A stretch of DNA of 64,000 bases from Candidatus Obscuribacter phosphatis (GCA_001899315.1 MOYA01000005.1:171994-235993), one strand, 5' to 3'; positions 41,100-50,243 are shown, numbered from the stretch's first letter. Numbers and translations: made by a program. Notes: generated from the letters alone by a model not told the origin.

Positions 41100-43046
41100 A
41101 TGGCTGATGTGGACGAGAAAAGAGGCAGCGGGGCATTGGAGCGCCAGGGGCTAGAAAATCAGCCGGAAGCCCAGGCGGTACGAGTAGCAGGAGCCGCTGA
41201 TGTAAAAGCAGTGCAAGCGCTTAACCAGAATGCACACAATGGCAGTGCAGGCGGCGAACAGAACGAGAGCATAGAGATAGTGATGCCGAAAAATGGCGGC
41301 GGGTATGACGTGTTGGCGTCAAGGTTACTGGAAACGGAGAAGCCAGCTCAGACTTCGACAACGCAAACGGCACAGACAGCAAAGATAGAGCCTGTAACAG
41401 TGGACTTCTTGAAGCAGAAGGCGCAGCAAGGAGATATCTGGGCGAGGTCGTTCATGCCGGAAATAGAGCAAGCATACAAGCTGCCAGCCGGGGCGACAAG
41501 GGACTTTCTTGTCGAGCAGGTACTGAAGAAAGCGGAGGTGATCTTTAGACCGGAGGACCAGGTAAAGTCGCAAACGGATCAGCATGTAGATGACCAAAGC
41601 CAAATAAGTACCGGAGCAATAATAGCGAAGCAGGCAGAAAAGAACCCGGCCTTAGAGCCAGTAAAGGCACTATATGACTGGGCTAACAAGTTAGAGCCAG
41701 GACCAGAGAAAGAGAAACATCAGCAGCTAGCAAGAGAGCAGCTTGTAGCGCTAGAGCCCCAAGCGAAGGGAGCTTTAGACGCCCTGGACCAGAGGCGACG
41801 ATTGACTGCAAAGCAAGAAGACTGCGGAGTACATGATTTACCGCCCAAGCTAAAAGACCCAATGCAAGGGCATGTCAGCTATCCAGAGAAAGAGATAGAA
41901 GGGCTAAGAAGGCTAACGCCGGAAGACATTAAGAAGCTAGCCCAGGCGATGGAGGCAGGCGGGCCAGCGGCGGAAGAGTCTATTAGACAGACAACGCAAG
42001 AGATACTAGTGAGGACAGGAGAGAGCGGACGGGATACCCTGCTAGCCGGTATTAATCTATTGGTGGGGCTCTTGAAGTATGACAGTGATTTGATATTCAA
42101 TCCAGAGCAAGCGAGAGAAGATGCAAGCAAGGCAGGAGAAGCGCTAGGGCTCTTGCTTGTAGCGGGAGTGGAGATTGGCGTCGGCGCAGCTGCGACAGCG
42201 CAAGAGGCAAGGCTAAGCGGGGATTACAGCCTGCCTCTGAGGCGAACGGGTGAGGCGCTGAACCGGTGGTATGAGAAACAGAGCCCGGCCGACCAGATGG
42301 CTATCATGTCGGAGATATGCGCGGGGTTTGGGGTAGCAGCGTTTTGGGGAGAGGCAAAAAAGCTCAGTAAGCCGGGAGCATTCATGGAGTTTCTGCAAGA
42401 AGGGCTGGCGGTATTGCCGAGGAACCCGGAGGCGGAAAGCAAGGCGCTGGAGGCGCTTGCCGGGGTGCTCAAGAGTCGGCAGGTGATGAAGGAAGCGGCC
42501 GCCATGGGCACCGTAGAGAGGGCTGGCGAGGTGGTCAAGGAAGCCCAGGAGAAGGGCTTAGGCGACCATATCATGGCGATGGTGCAAGTGTTTGGGTTGG
42601 GAAATAAGCACTCGCTCAAGGACCGGGAACTGGTGAAGACTTACGGACTAACAAAAAAAGAACTATTGAAGATGACCGATGCAGAGCTGGAAATACTGCG
42701 ACTTGAGCGCATCCAGGCTGGCTATAGGACAGTGTTTTATAAAGCACATCCACACCTCAAAGGCACCGGCTTAGAGGTACATCATGCATTGCCTCAAACG
42801 CTACTAGACCGGCACCCTGGACTATTCAAGGCAAGAGAAATTCATTCTCTCAAGTATCTGAGTGGAATACCTGAGACGGCAAAACACAATGGAAAAGGCG
42901 TACATGACTTGATTACGGCAAGCTGGAAACGATTTTTAGAAAACAACCAGAATCCCACACGAGCGGAAGTCATTGATCATATGCGCAGCCTAGATCAGGA
43001 GTATGGGCGGTATTTCGTGCCGCCATTGAAGAAAGGAGCACGATGA
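41100..43046 (+). CDS. Polymorphic toxin with C-terminal HNH-type nuclease domain
   Basis: The start ATG at 41100 has GGGAGAGG upstream; 648 residues. A long, charged, mostly helical N-terminal part (repeated Gln/Ala/Glu; KAVQALNQNAHNGSAGGEQNE) carries no signal peptide. The C-terminal about 110 residues hold GLEVHHALPQTLLDRHPGLF, EIHSLKYLSGIP and GVHDLITASWKRFLENNQNPT, with paired His residues and the trailing pattern of HNH/AHH-type toxin nucleases. The gene overlaps the next by the ATGA at 43043-43046, the usual toxin-immunity arrangement. Codons differ from core neighbours, with many CTA, AGG and AGA, a sign of transfer. Confidence 0.75.
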   Translation: MADVDEKRGSGALERQGLENQPEAQAVRVAGAADVKAVQALNQNAHNGSAGGEQNESIEIVMPKNGGGYDVLASRLLETEKPAQTSTTQTAQTAKIEPVTVDFLKQKAQQGDIWARSFMPEIEQAYKLPAGATRDFLVEQVLKKAEVIFRPEDQVKSQTDQHVDDQSQISTGAIIAKQAEKNPALEPVKALYDWANKLEPGPEKEKHQQLAREQLVALEPQAKGALDALDQRRRLTAKQEDCGVHDLPPKLKDPMQGHVSYPEKEIEGLRRLTPEDIKKLAQAMEAGGPAAEESIRQTTQEILVRTGESGRDTLLAGINLLVGLLKYDSDLIFNPEQAREDASKAGEALGLLLVAGVEIGVGAAATAQEARLSGDYSLPLRRTGEALNRWYEKQSPADQMAIMSEICAGFGVAAFWGEAKKLSKPGAFMEFLQEGLAVLPRNPEAESKALEALAGVLKSRQVMKEAAAMGTVERAGEVVKEAQEKGLGDHIMAMVQVFGLGNKHSLKDRELVKTYGLTKKELLKMTDAELEILRLERIQAGYRTVFYKAHPHLKGTGLEVHHALPQTLLDRHPGLFKAREIHSLKYLSGIPETAKHNGKGVHDLITASWKRFLENNQNPTRAEVIDHMRSLDQEYGRYFVPPLKKGAR

Positions 43047-43549
43047 AATACTATCGTTTTGAGCCACATTGTTCAGGCGACTATGGACAAAACACTGTGT
43101 ATGTGGGAGAGAAGACAGCTCATCCATGCGTTGTATCTCACCTCCACTACGAGTTTTGCCGGTGGCCCAAAGATGACTTTATTTGCTGTCTATTTCACTT
43201 CATCGGTAGAGACAGGCTAAGGCAGACACTTGAGGCTTTGCGTCCGCCAGTTACCGGGATTGAATTTGCTGAAGTAGAAGTATCAGGAGATGACCAGGAA
43301 TTTAAGCATGTATGGCGAAAGGAGCGCCCGGACTCAGACTTAGGCAAGTGGTACTGGTTCAAGATAACTGGTAAAGCTGGGATTGATGACTTTGGTGTTG
43401 TGCCAGCCGCCAAGTTGGTGGTCTCAGAGCGAGTTTTGCAAGTTCTCGATAGGTTTACCACGCCGGAATCAGTAAGGGAGTTTTGGGAGTGGCAAGGCGA
43501 GATCAAGCCGCCTGGAGTACCCCAAAAGGATTCGCCGGCGACGTCGTAA
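43043..43549 (+). CDS. Probable immunity protein for the HNH toxin (DUF1629-like)
   Basis: It starts inside the toxin stop codon, with AAGGAG just upstream in the toxin sequence. It has 168 residues, soluble, acidic and aromatic-rich. The region WYWFKITGKAGIDDFGV followed by KLVVSERVLQVLDRF resembles the Imm/DUF1629 group, whose members end in a conserved LIVSERxxxxL segment. It would bind and neutralise the toxin nuclease. Family match is from pattern only; position makes the immunity role likely. Confidence 0.65.
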   Translation: MKYYRFEPHCSGDYGQNTVYVGEKTAHPCVVSHLHYEFCRWPKDDFICCLFHFIGRDRLRQTLEALRPPVTGIEFAEVEVSGDDQEFKHVWRKERPDSDLGKWYWFKITGKAGIDDFGVVPAAKLVVSERVLQVLDRFTTPESVREFWEWQGEIKPPGVPQKDSPATS

Positions 43550-44261
43550 CTCTGACACCTGCATAGATAGCCAATCTGCAATTTCGCGTAATGAAACACA
43601 AGCTAGGCTATAGGACGCCCAACTTCTAGATAATGCAAAAATCAGGGGTTCGAATGTCATTTTGCACGCTATTTGCTAATTTTGCGTACACGGCTGGCGG
43701 TGCCTAATCAGCGAGCTTATCGCCGTTTAAGATGCGAGTTCTCCTTTCTCGTTTCTCCGCAGTCAGAGTCGCCGAGGTGTTGGTCTCGGCTTCTTCTCGT
43801 TCGGACTTTTAGTCTCGCCCCCTGCCAACCTGTCCCGAAACAATATTGTGCTTTCACTATTGAAATATCGGTGCTGCTGATATCTACTGCTAATCTTCGT
43901 CTTGCTGAATTGGCTCCTGGGCTATCCGCCAGAATTTCGAGACTTTTTTGGTTCTCGGAACTTATAACCGAGCCAGCGGTGTCTCTCTGCGGCAGCTACA
44001 AGTGTGCCGGAGATAGCCACGCTTAAGACACCTATTTGACTGCCACTGCTTAAGCAAAACAAGAGACAGTCCAAGTTGTCCCAAAAGTTAATCGCCCGAG
44101 AGCGACTATCTATGCCTGAAAGAACTTGCCCAGAACAGCCGGCATTTGCTAACTGCTTAATGTTCCTCGCTTCCCTCACTTTCTCTCTATTTCTACGTCA
44201 CTAAACACCAACCACGAAATTCCTCAAACAAGCAGACTCAAGCAGTCTGAAGGAGTCCCAT
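43550..44261. other. Intergenic region after the toxin-immunity pair
   Basis: A GCAAAA...TTTTGC inverted repeat (about 43635-43666) encloses GGGTTCGAAT, which resembles a tRNA T-arm loop but lacks the rest of a tRNA. An open frame of 117 codons at 43673 has no ribosome binding site and odd composition. It may be decayed DNA from an earlier insertion. Confidence 0.4.
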
Positions 44262-44600
44262 ATGTACTTAAGCTTGCTCTACAGAGGCAAGATATCTTCC
44301 TCTTCCGGCTTTGAAACCAATAAATCAGTCTCACTCACCGTTGCCCTACCTGAGTATGGAGAATTGACCATTCAAGCCAGCCACAAAGACAACAAAACAC
44401 AAGAAATAGAATTCAAAAGCGAAGGCGCCCTGTTAGTCACGGCTTTGGCTCCTGATTTTATAAAGGTGAGGCGTTGCTTGGGCGATAGAGAAGGCGACCA
44501 AAACAAGGGCGGAATGATCATAGTCAAACACGGACCAATAGAAATTACCTGCAATATAGAAGTCGCCGAAGTAGTCGTTTTCAAACTGCCGCGAAGATGA
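44262..44600 (+). CDS. Hypothetical small protein (112 aa)
   Basis: The ATG follows a strong GAAGGAGTCCCAT. The sequence looks like an all-beta soluble domain: MYLSLLYRGKI, SVSLTVALPEYGELTIQASH, ALLVTALAPDFIKVRRC and IIVKHGPIEITCNIEVAEVVVFKL. It has no signal peptide and no recognised family. It is isolated by long non-coding flanks and followed by the citrate synthase gene 320 bases on. Confidence 0.6.
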   Translation: MYLSLLYRGKISSSSGFETNKSVSLTVALPEYGELTIQASHKDNKTQEIEFKSEGALLVTALAPDFIKVRRCLGDREGDQNKGGMIIVKHGPIEITCNIEVAEVVVFKLPRR

Positions 44601-44920
44601 TCTTTAATGAAAAATGAGCACCAACCATGCCACCACAAAAATAAAGAAATAATTGATGCCAAGAGACGCGAATACGCAAGTCGCTAATTAGCGCAAGCTT
44701 CTGACAACCGCACAGGTTCTAATTCTCTAATTTACTTGTAGCCAAGAGAGTATTGAGACTAAGAGCTATGCTAGGTGAAAGAGTCATTCAACTTATTCCA
44801 GATTCTTTCTAGCGACAGTCAACAACCACACCAACACTTTTGAGACTAACCCCAGACGCGCTCGAGCCGAGCGATACAAGCAGACCAAAGAGTCTGGGCA
44901 AAGTCTCCCGAGAAAGAACT

Positions 44921-46108
44921 ATGAACAACAACACTAACAATCCAAGCAATTCCAACACGCCCAGTACGGCCTCCGGTACAGTCGCGTCTTTCTCTCCCGG
45001 TTTGGAAGGCGTCGTCGCCTGTAAGACACGCCTCAGCCATGTCGATGGCGCCGGCGGAAAGCTCGTCCTGGCAGGACACAACGCCATCACCCTGGCCGAA
45101 AACAATACCATCGAAGAAGTCTGGTTTCTGCTGCATGAAGGTCGACTGCCCAATGCCGCCGAACTGCACGCTTTCCGCAATCGCATCGAGAGCCTCGGCC
45201 AGATGCCGGCTGACGAAATCAATTTGGTCAAGAAGCTGCGCGGAGCAGAACCGCTCTCGGCCTTCCGCACAGCCCTTTCGGCTATAGCCAACAAACGTGG
45301 CTACAAGCCCTGGCTGGGACGCCCTGCTAAAGAAGCCATCGACGAAATCATGGCTCTTTGCGCTCTCGCTCCGGCTATCGTCGAAGTGCTGCATACCGGT
45401 CGTCGCCCCCGTCTCAAGAAAGACAACGCCGGTTATGCCGAGCGCTATCTGTGGGGCGTGACCGGCAAGAAGCCCACCAAGGACGACGTTCGCGCCGTCG
45501 AGACCTACTTGATCTTGACCATGGACCACGGTCTCAACGCCTCTACTTTCGCCAGCCGAGTCGCCGCCAGTACCGGTGCCGATGTTGGCGCTGCAATCAC
45601 GAGCGGCATCGGCACCCTTTCGGGACCCTTGCATGGAGGCGCCCCCGGTCCGGTGCTCGATATGCTCGACTCCATCGCCTCACCCGACCAAGCCGATGCC
45701 TGGGTGCGGGCACAACTTGCCGGTGGTACTCGCCTGATGGGCTTCGGGCACCGCATCTACCGCACCGACGACCCTCGCTCGATGTGCCTCAAGCGAGTTG
45801 CCGAAAGACAGAACGGTCCACGTATCGAACTGGCAAAGGTGACCGAGCAGACCTGCCTGAACGTGCTTGCCGAAAAGCAGAGCCAGCGTGCCGCTGCTGA
45901 GGGCAAAGCAGTGCGAGCCCTGCGTGTCAACGTGGAATTTTGGACCGCAGTGGTTCTGGAACATGTCGGCATTCCGCGCCAGCTGTTCAGCTCTACTTTC
46001 TGCGCCAGCCGCATTATCGGCTGGGGAGAACACATCGCCGAACAGATTCAGGACAACAAGCTTTTCCGCCCGCTCTCAACCTACACCGGTGACATGCCGG
46101 CCGAGTAA
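44921..46108 (+). CDS. gltA: Citrate synthase
   Basis: The ATG at 44921 (MNNNTNNPSN) follows GAGAAAGAACT; 395 residues. An Asn/Ser/Thr-rich N-terminal 25 residues precede the enzyme. Catalytic features are MDHGLNASTFASRV (His near 202), GPLHGGAPG (His near 237), MGFGHRIYRTDDPR (near 274) and RVNVEFWTAVVLEHVGIP (near 337). The usual catalytic Asp of NVDF is Glu here; the same NVEFW-A-VVL wording is known from the actinobacterial-type CitA branch, so activity is expected. It condenses acetyl-CoA and oxaloacetate to citrate. The aconitase gene follows after one hairpin. Confidence 0.93.
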   Translation: MNNNTNNPSNSNTPSTASGTVASFSPGLEGVVACKTRLSHVDGAGGKLVLAGHNAITLAENNTIEEVWFLLHEGRLPNAAELHAFRNRIESLGQMPADEINLVKKLRGAEPLSAFRTALSAIANKRGYKPWLGRPAKEAIDEIMALCALAPAIVEVLHTGRRPRLKKDNAGYAERYLWGVTGKKPTKDDVRAVETYLILTMDHGLNASTFASRVAASTGADVGAAITSGIGTLSGPLHGGAPGPVLDMLDSIASPDQADAWVRAQLAGGTRLMGFGHRIYRTDDPRSMCLKRVAERQNGPRIELAKVTEQTCLNVLAEKQSQRAAAEGKAVRALRVNVEFWTAVVLEHVGIPRQLFSSTFCASRIIGWGEHIAEQIQDNKLFRPLSTYTGDMPAE

Positions 46109-46141
46109 GCCAGGCAAGTAGGCACCGGCATCTCTAGTCAA

Positions 46142-46169
46142 ACCGCACCGACAAGACTGTCGGTGCGGT
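46142..46169 (+). terminator. Perfect hairpin between citrate synthase and aconitase
   Basis: ACCGCACCGACA (46142-46153), loop AGAC, TGTCGGTGCGGT (46158-46169): 12 perfect pairs, followed by CTTCTC rather than a T-run. It could give partial termination and so set the ratio of the two enzymes. Confidence 0.7.
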
Positions 46170-46200
46170 CTTCTCAACATATATTTTGGTGGAGAAATCT

Positions 46201-48708
46201 ATGCAAGCAAATGCAAACGCGAGCCACTCGCACTTTTACCAACAATTAGCTGGGGCGGTGAAAGAATCGCGCAAGCGCTTCGGCCCACTCACACTCACCG
46301 AGAAGATTCTTCTTTCTCACCTCTTTGACAAAGGTCAGCTGCAAACCTGGACGACCCTGCCGGCAAGAGGCAAAGCCTCTGTGGCACTATTGCCCGACCG
46401 AGTGGCGATGCAAGATGCCACCGCCCAGATGGCTATGCTGCAATACATGCAAGCCGGTCTCAAGCAGGTGGCAGTGCCAACCAGCATCCACTGCGACCAC
46501 TTGATCAGAGCCCGCAGCGGTGCCAAGCTCGACTTGGTGGACGCATACGGCGAGAACCAGGAAGTCTACGACTTCTTGAAGAGCGCCGCTGCCGCCCATG
46601 GTATCAGCTTTGGTGCCCCCGGCAAAGGCATCATTCACCAGGTCATCCTCGAGAACCTGGCCACCCCCGGTGGACTCATGGTCGGTACCGACTCTCACAC
46701 CCCCAATGCCGGCGGTCTTTCGATGCTGGCTATCGGCGTAGGCGGAGCCGACGCCGTGGAAGTGATGGCCGGTGAACCCTGGTCGCTCACTTGGCCGCTG
46801 ATCATCGGGGTCAAGCTCAAGGGCAAGCTCTCGGGCTGGGTGTCGCCCAAAGACATCATTCTCAAGCTGGCCGGCATCCTCGGCTCGGCAGGCGGTACTT
46901 CCTCCATCATCGAGTATTTCGGTGACACCGAGCAGCTCACGGCAACCGGTCAAGCCACCATTGCCAATATGGGCGCCGAGCTGGGGGCCACGACCTCGGT
47001 CTTCCCCTACAACCAAAAGTGCGGCGACTATCTGCGGGCGACCGGCCGAAAAGATCTGGCAGACGCAGTCGAACAGAACAAGCATCTGCTTGCGGCTGAC
47101 GCCGAAGTGCTGAGCGCCCCCGAAAAGTATTTCGACCGCTTTATCGAGATCGACCTCGATGCGCTCGAACCTCATATCGTCGGACCCTTCACCCCCGATA
47201 TCTCGACGCCCATCTCGCAGTTTGTCAAAGAAGTGCAAGGCAAAGGCTATCCGCTCAAGTTGAGTTATGCCTTGATTGGCAGCTGCACCAATTCGAGCTA
47301 CGAAGACATGGGCAGAGCCGCCCACATTGCCCGCCAAGCAGCCTCACGCGGCGTCAAGACCGCCTGCGGTTTTCTGGTCACGCCCGGCTCGACCCAGATC
47401 TTCAACACCATCGAAAGAGACGGTCAGCTGGCAGACCTCGAATCGATTGGTGGTCAGGTATTGGCCAATGCCTGCGGTCCTTGCATCGGGCAATGGCAGC
47501 GCGACGACGTCAAGGATGGTCAAGCCAATTCGATCATCAACTCTTTCAATCGCCCCTTCAAAGGTCGCAACGACAATAACAACGCCACCCACGCCTTCAT
47601 CGCCAGCCCCGAGATAGTGACGGCTTTCGCCCTTGCCGGTCGCCTCGATTTCAACCCACTCACCGACAGCCTCACCGCCGCCGACGGCGGTCAATTCACA
47701 CTGCAAGCGCCTGAAGCCGAAGCCCTGCCGCCGCTCGGTTTCATCGCCGACCCGCAGGCGATTGTCGGCACCAGCCTGCAAACAGCGGTGCAAGTGGCGC
47801 CTGACAGTCGTCGCCTGCAGCTGCTCTCGCCTTTCCCGGTCTGGTCGGGCGGCGACTTTGTCGAACTGCCCATCTTGCTCAAGGCAAAGGGCAAGTGCAC
47901 CACCGACCACATCTCACCGGCCGGTGTGGAATGGCTGCGTTTCAGAGGGCACCTGGACAATATCTCGGACAACATGTTCAGCCGGGTCACCAACGCCTTT
48001 ACCGGCGAAGTGGGCAAAGGTCAAGGTCTTCCCGGCAGTGCAGAGACTGACGCCAGCAGCCAGCCCCTGAGCAAGATCGCCCGCGACTATAAGGCACTTG
48101 GTCAAGGCTGGGTAGTGATTGGTGACACCAATTACGGTGAAGGCTCCAGCCGCGAACATGCCGCCATGTCGCCTCGCTATCTGGGCGGTCTGGCTGTTGT
48201 GGCCCGCAGTTTTGCCCGCATTCACCGCAGCAATCTTTGGAAGCAAGGCATGCTTGCCCTGACCTTCAAAGACCAGTCCGACTATGACCGCATCGCCTCG
48301 GGCGACAGGCTTAGCCTGGTCGGTCTGGCAGCGCTCAGCCCCGAGAAAGAAGTGCAAGGGATCATTCATCACCAGGACGGCACCAGCGAAAGCATCGCGC
48401 TTTTGCACGGCATGTCGGACGAGCAGATCAAATGGTTCCAACATGGTTCTTTCCTCAACTATGTAAAGGCCAAGCGCGAAGCAGAAGGGCAAAGTCAGGG
48501 CGCCGACCAGCCCCAGGCAACAAGCCCGGCCGGTGAATTCTGCGACCGCGAGCAAACCTGCGGTGGCGAGCCTGAGCAAGAGGCAGAAAGCAGCCAAGCC
48601 AAGGGCGGCACATCCGATCAGAAAGAACCGGCGCCCAAGAAGACCTGGCTCGACAGGCTCAAGGCTCTCTGGAAGCGCTTTCTGGAAGACATCGGCTACG
48701 ACGGCTAA
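46201..48708 (+). CDS. acn: Aconitate hydratase with C-terminal extension
   Basis: The ATG at 46201 follows GGTGGAGAAATCT; 835 residues. The [4Fe-4S] cysteines are seen in GSCTNSSYEDM (about 361) and ANACGPCIGQWQ (about 424 and 427). GTDSHTPNAGGLSML and GDTNYGEGSSREHAAMSPR are also diagnostic. The order and wording are closest to mitochondrial-type aconitase. The enzyme isomerises citrate to isocitrate after the citrate synthase encoded upstream. About 70 extra residues follow the swivel domain: a Gln/Glu/Ser-rich linker with FCDREQTCGG and a final amphipathic helix KKTWLDRLKALWKRFLEDIG, not part of the normal enzyme. Confidence 0.94.
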   Translation: MQANANASHSHFYQQLAGAVKESRKRFGPLTLTEKILLSHLFDKGQLQTWTTLPARGKASVALLPDRVAMQDATAQMAMLQYMQAGLKQVAVPTSIHCDHLIRARSGAKLDLVDAYGENQEVYDFLKSAAAAHGISFGAPGKGIIHQVILENLATPGGLMVGTDSHTPNAGGLSMLAIGVGGADAVEVMAGEPWSLTWPLIIGVKLKGKLSGWVSPKDIILKLAGILGSAGGTSSIIEYFGDTEQLTATGQATIANMGAELGATTSVFPYNQKCGDYLRATGRKDLADAVEQNKHLLAADAEVLSAPEKYFDRFIEIDLDALEPHIVGPFTPDISTPISQFVKEVQGKGYPLKLSYALIGSCTNSSYEDMGRAAHIARQAASRGVKTACGFLVTPGSTQIFNTIERDGQLADLESIGGQVLANACGPCIGQWQRDDVKDGQANSIINSFNRPFKGRNDNNNATHAFIASPEIVTAFALAGRLDFNPLTDSLTAADGGQFTLQAPEAEALPPLGFIADPQAIVGTSLQTAVQVAPDSRRLQLLSPFPVWSGGDFVELPILLKAKGKCTTDHISPAGVEWLRFRGHLDNISDNMFSRVTNAFTGEVGKGQGLPGSAETDASSQPLSKIARDYKALGQGWVVIGDTNYGEGSSREHAAMSPRYLGGLAVVARSFARIHRSNLWKQGMLALTFKDQSDYDRIASGDRLSLVGLAALSPEKEVQGIIHHQDGTSESIALLHGMSDEQIKWFQHGSFLNYVKAKREAEGQSQGADQPQATSPAGEFCDREQTCGGEPEQEAESSQAKGGTSDQKEPAPKKTWLDRLKALWKRFLEDIGYDG

Positions 48709-48763
48709 GATAGCAAAATAGCAAATAAGAAATACAGTTGTCGGTAGATTTGCCTTAGTTTTG

Positions 48764-48791
48764 AAATGGACGGGCTTCGGCTCGTCCATTT
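48764..48791 (+). terminator. Intrinsic terminator of the aconitase gene
   Basis: AAATGGACGGGC (48764-48775), TTCG loop, GCTCGTCCATTT (48780-48791) with one G.T, then TCTCTTTCTTCTC. Confidence 0.85.
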
Positions 48792-48931
48792 CTCTTTCTT
48801 CTCATTTTCTATTTTCAAAAAACGCCAATTCTCTTATATATTATAGTGGCTCTCTTCGACAAAAAAGAGAAGAAGAAAGGAACCGGTGGTGGGTTGCACC
48901 ACCGGTTCGAACTGTGTGAAAAGGAAAGGAC

Positions 48932-49543
48932 CTACCGGTTTAGATTTACCGGCAAGCGTTTGACTAAGACATTCTGGAATCCAAGTTGGAGAAGCCGACG
49001 GCGGGTTTTCTGATTGCGCACCCAGACTTGGACAGACTTACGCAAGTCCAGTTCGGGCGCCAAGAGTTGCAGTTCGACCTTGCCGCGCAGAGCTTCTCGA
49101 TACCAGCGAGAGCGAGCCCAAGACCTTTTGAAGACCATGCGCTCGGCTTGTTTTCCCGGTGTCCCTCCGTTCATCGTTTCGTTGAGAATGATGTGCCAAG
49201 CCATGTAGTCGCTGCATACAGAGGCGACACTTTCACTCTCAAAGACAAAGAGTACCGAATTGGGAAATTCGCCTTTGCGCCTGAGCACATTGACGATTGC
49301 ATCCCCGCGGCGCTCAGTGCCGATTACCTTTTGCCACTGGTTGGAATAACCGGTCATGGAGACGGCATCTTCAGCTCCAGCCGCCAGAAAGAGCGGGAAG
49401 TAGCCTAATGCCTTTTCCGCCCAGCGATACGCCGGCAGAAAATCGACATCTGAAAATGCCGGGTCAGGTTTCAGCACGCCGAAGCTCACGCTTGAGAGCG
49501 GCATGCAGTGATACAGATAGACTTTCTTAGACACTTCAGACAT
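48932..49543 (-). CDS. Hypothetical protein (203 aa)
   Basis: The ATG at 49543 (MSEVSKKVYLYHCMPL) follows CTGGAGTATCGA; the open frame upstream lacks a site. It is soluble with an alpha/beta pattern (KKVYLYHCMPLSSVSFGVLKPD, SVLFVFESESVASVCSDYMAWHIIL, VELQLLAPELDLRKSVQVWV). The mention of tyrosines, paired aromatic residues and a basic C-terminus (RNQKTRRRLLQLG) gives no family. It follows the 82-residue gene by 22 bases and forms a small minus-strand operon with it. Confidence 0.65.
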   Translation of the reverse strand: MSEVSKKVYLYHCMPLSSVSFGVLKPDPAFSDVDFLPAYRWAEKALGYFPLFLAAGAEDAVSMTGYSNQWQKVIGTERRGDAIVNVLRRKGEFPNSVLFVFESESVASVCSDYMAWHIILNETMNGGTPGKQAERMVFKRSWARSRWYREALRGKVELQLLAPELDLRKSVQVWVRNQKTRRRLLQLGFQNVLVKRLPVNLNR

Positions 49544-49565
49544 TCGATACTCCAGACAAATAGTT

Positions 49566-49814
49566 TCAGTCCGATTTCTCGTCCTGGAAAAGCGCCGCCA
49601 TCTCGCTTTCCGGGCAGTGACCGAACACATCCCTGTGCTTCAAGGCTCCAGATGCACGGCCGCGCAGGAGGAACATGTCCTCCTCGACCTGGATCGGAGC
49701 ATAGTCCTCGTCGAGAACGAAATTGGTCAGCTGGCGAGCCTTCGCCTTGGCCAGACCTTCTTTCTTTGCGTTCCGGATGAAGACCAGCGTGAAGCCGTTG
49801 GAGTTGTGCGTCAT
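49566..49814 (-). CDS. Hypothetical small protein (82 aa)
   Basis: I use the ATG at 49814 (MTHNSNGFTLVFIRNAKKEG), eight bases after AAGGA; an ATG two codons earlier is too close to it. The protein is charged, with LVFIRNAKKEGLAKAKARQ then FVLDEDYAPIQVEEDMFLL. No recognised family. It is the first gene of the minus-strand pair with the 203-residue protein, downstream of a hairpin terminator. Confidence 0.55.
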   Translation of the reverse strand: MTHNSNGFTLVFIRNAKKEGLAKAKARQLTNFVLDEDYAPIQVEEDMFLLRGRASGALKHRDVFGHCPESEMAALFQDEKSD

Positions 49815-49887
49815 ATTCATTTCCTTGTTTTTCTTTGAGCAATGGCCCTTATGGCGAAGACAAGTTCTGCGCTGGCCCATTGCGTTG

Positions 49888-49947
49888 ACCGCTCTCTAAC
49901 TGGTTGGAGCGGTAGAAAGCGCATCGCTTCAAACACTAGCGATGCGC
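49888..49947 (-). terminator. Double hairpin terminator
   Basis: GCGCATCGCT/AGCGATGCGC (49919-49947) and ACCGCTC/GAGCGGT (49888-49913). Read on the minus strand, the first is followed by TTTCT. They end the transcript of the 49971 gene. Confidence 0.75.
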
Positions 49948-49970
49948 CGGTGCAGTTCTTCAGTTCAGGC

Positions 49971-50177
49971 TTAACCCTGCTGGCGCACTTGGCGGTGGCG
50001 GTTGGCGAGGGCCAGACGAATTTCTTCGCTCGAGATGTGGACGGGAGTGCGGCGCACGGTTTCACCGGTGCGCAGGCTCTCCACGTACATTTCCTCGAGC
50101 TTGTCGAAGCTCACGGCTTCGCCGACGATGAAGAACTGTTGGTGCTCTTCAGACCAGATGACTTTGGGATGACTCAT
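49971..50177 (-). CDS. Hypothetical small protein (68 aa)
   Basis: The ATG at 50177 (MSHPKVIWSEEHQQFF) has AAGGAG at ideal spacing. Sequence: a short beta-rich start (KVIWSEEHQQFFIVGEAVSF) and a helical charged end (SSEEIRLALANRHRQVRQQG). No family recognised. It is flanked on both sides by strong hairpins, so it is probably a single-gene unit. Confidence 0.6.
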   Translation of the reverse strand: MSHPKVIWSEEHQQFFIVGEAVSFDKLEEMYVESLRTGETVRRTPVHISSEEIRLALANRHRQVRQQG

Positions 50178-50210
50178 AGATTCTCCTTCTGAACATTTTG
50201 GAATTGGAAC

Positions 50211-50243
50211 GAGACCGCGCTTTCGCATTGAAAGCGCGGTCTC
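50211..50243 (-). terminator. Perfect 14-pair hairpin after the DUF4139 gene
   Basis: GAGACCGCGCTTTC (50211-50224) pairs with GAAAGCGCGGTCTC (50230-50243) around GCATT. No T-run follows. Confidence 0.7.

Noticed and set aside
43635-43666. tRNA-like GGGTTCGAAT inside an inverted repeat
   Set aside because: No acceptor, D-arm or anticodon stem can be drawn around it, so not a tRNA or tmRNA end that I can support.
43673-44026. 117-codon frame after the immunity gene
   Set aside because: No ribosome binding site, and unusual Arg/Ser/Leu composition; at best a decayed remnant.
44262-44600. Possible CsrA-like regulator because of short beta strands and IEIT segment
   Set aside because: The order of strands and the conserved CsrA GxxI/RxxV motifs are missing and the length is too great.
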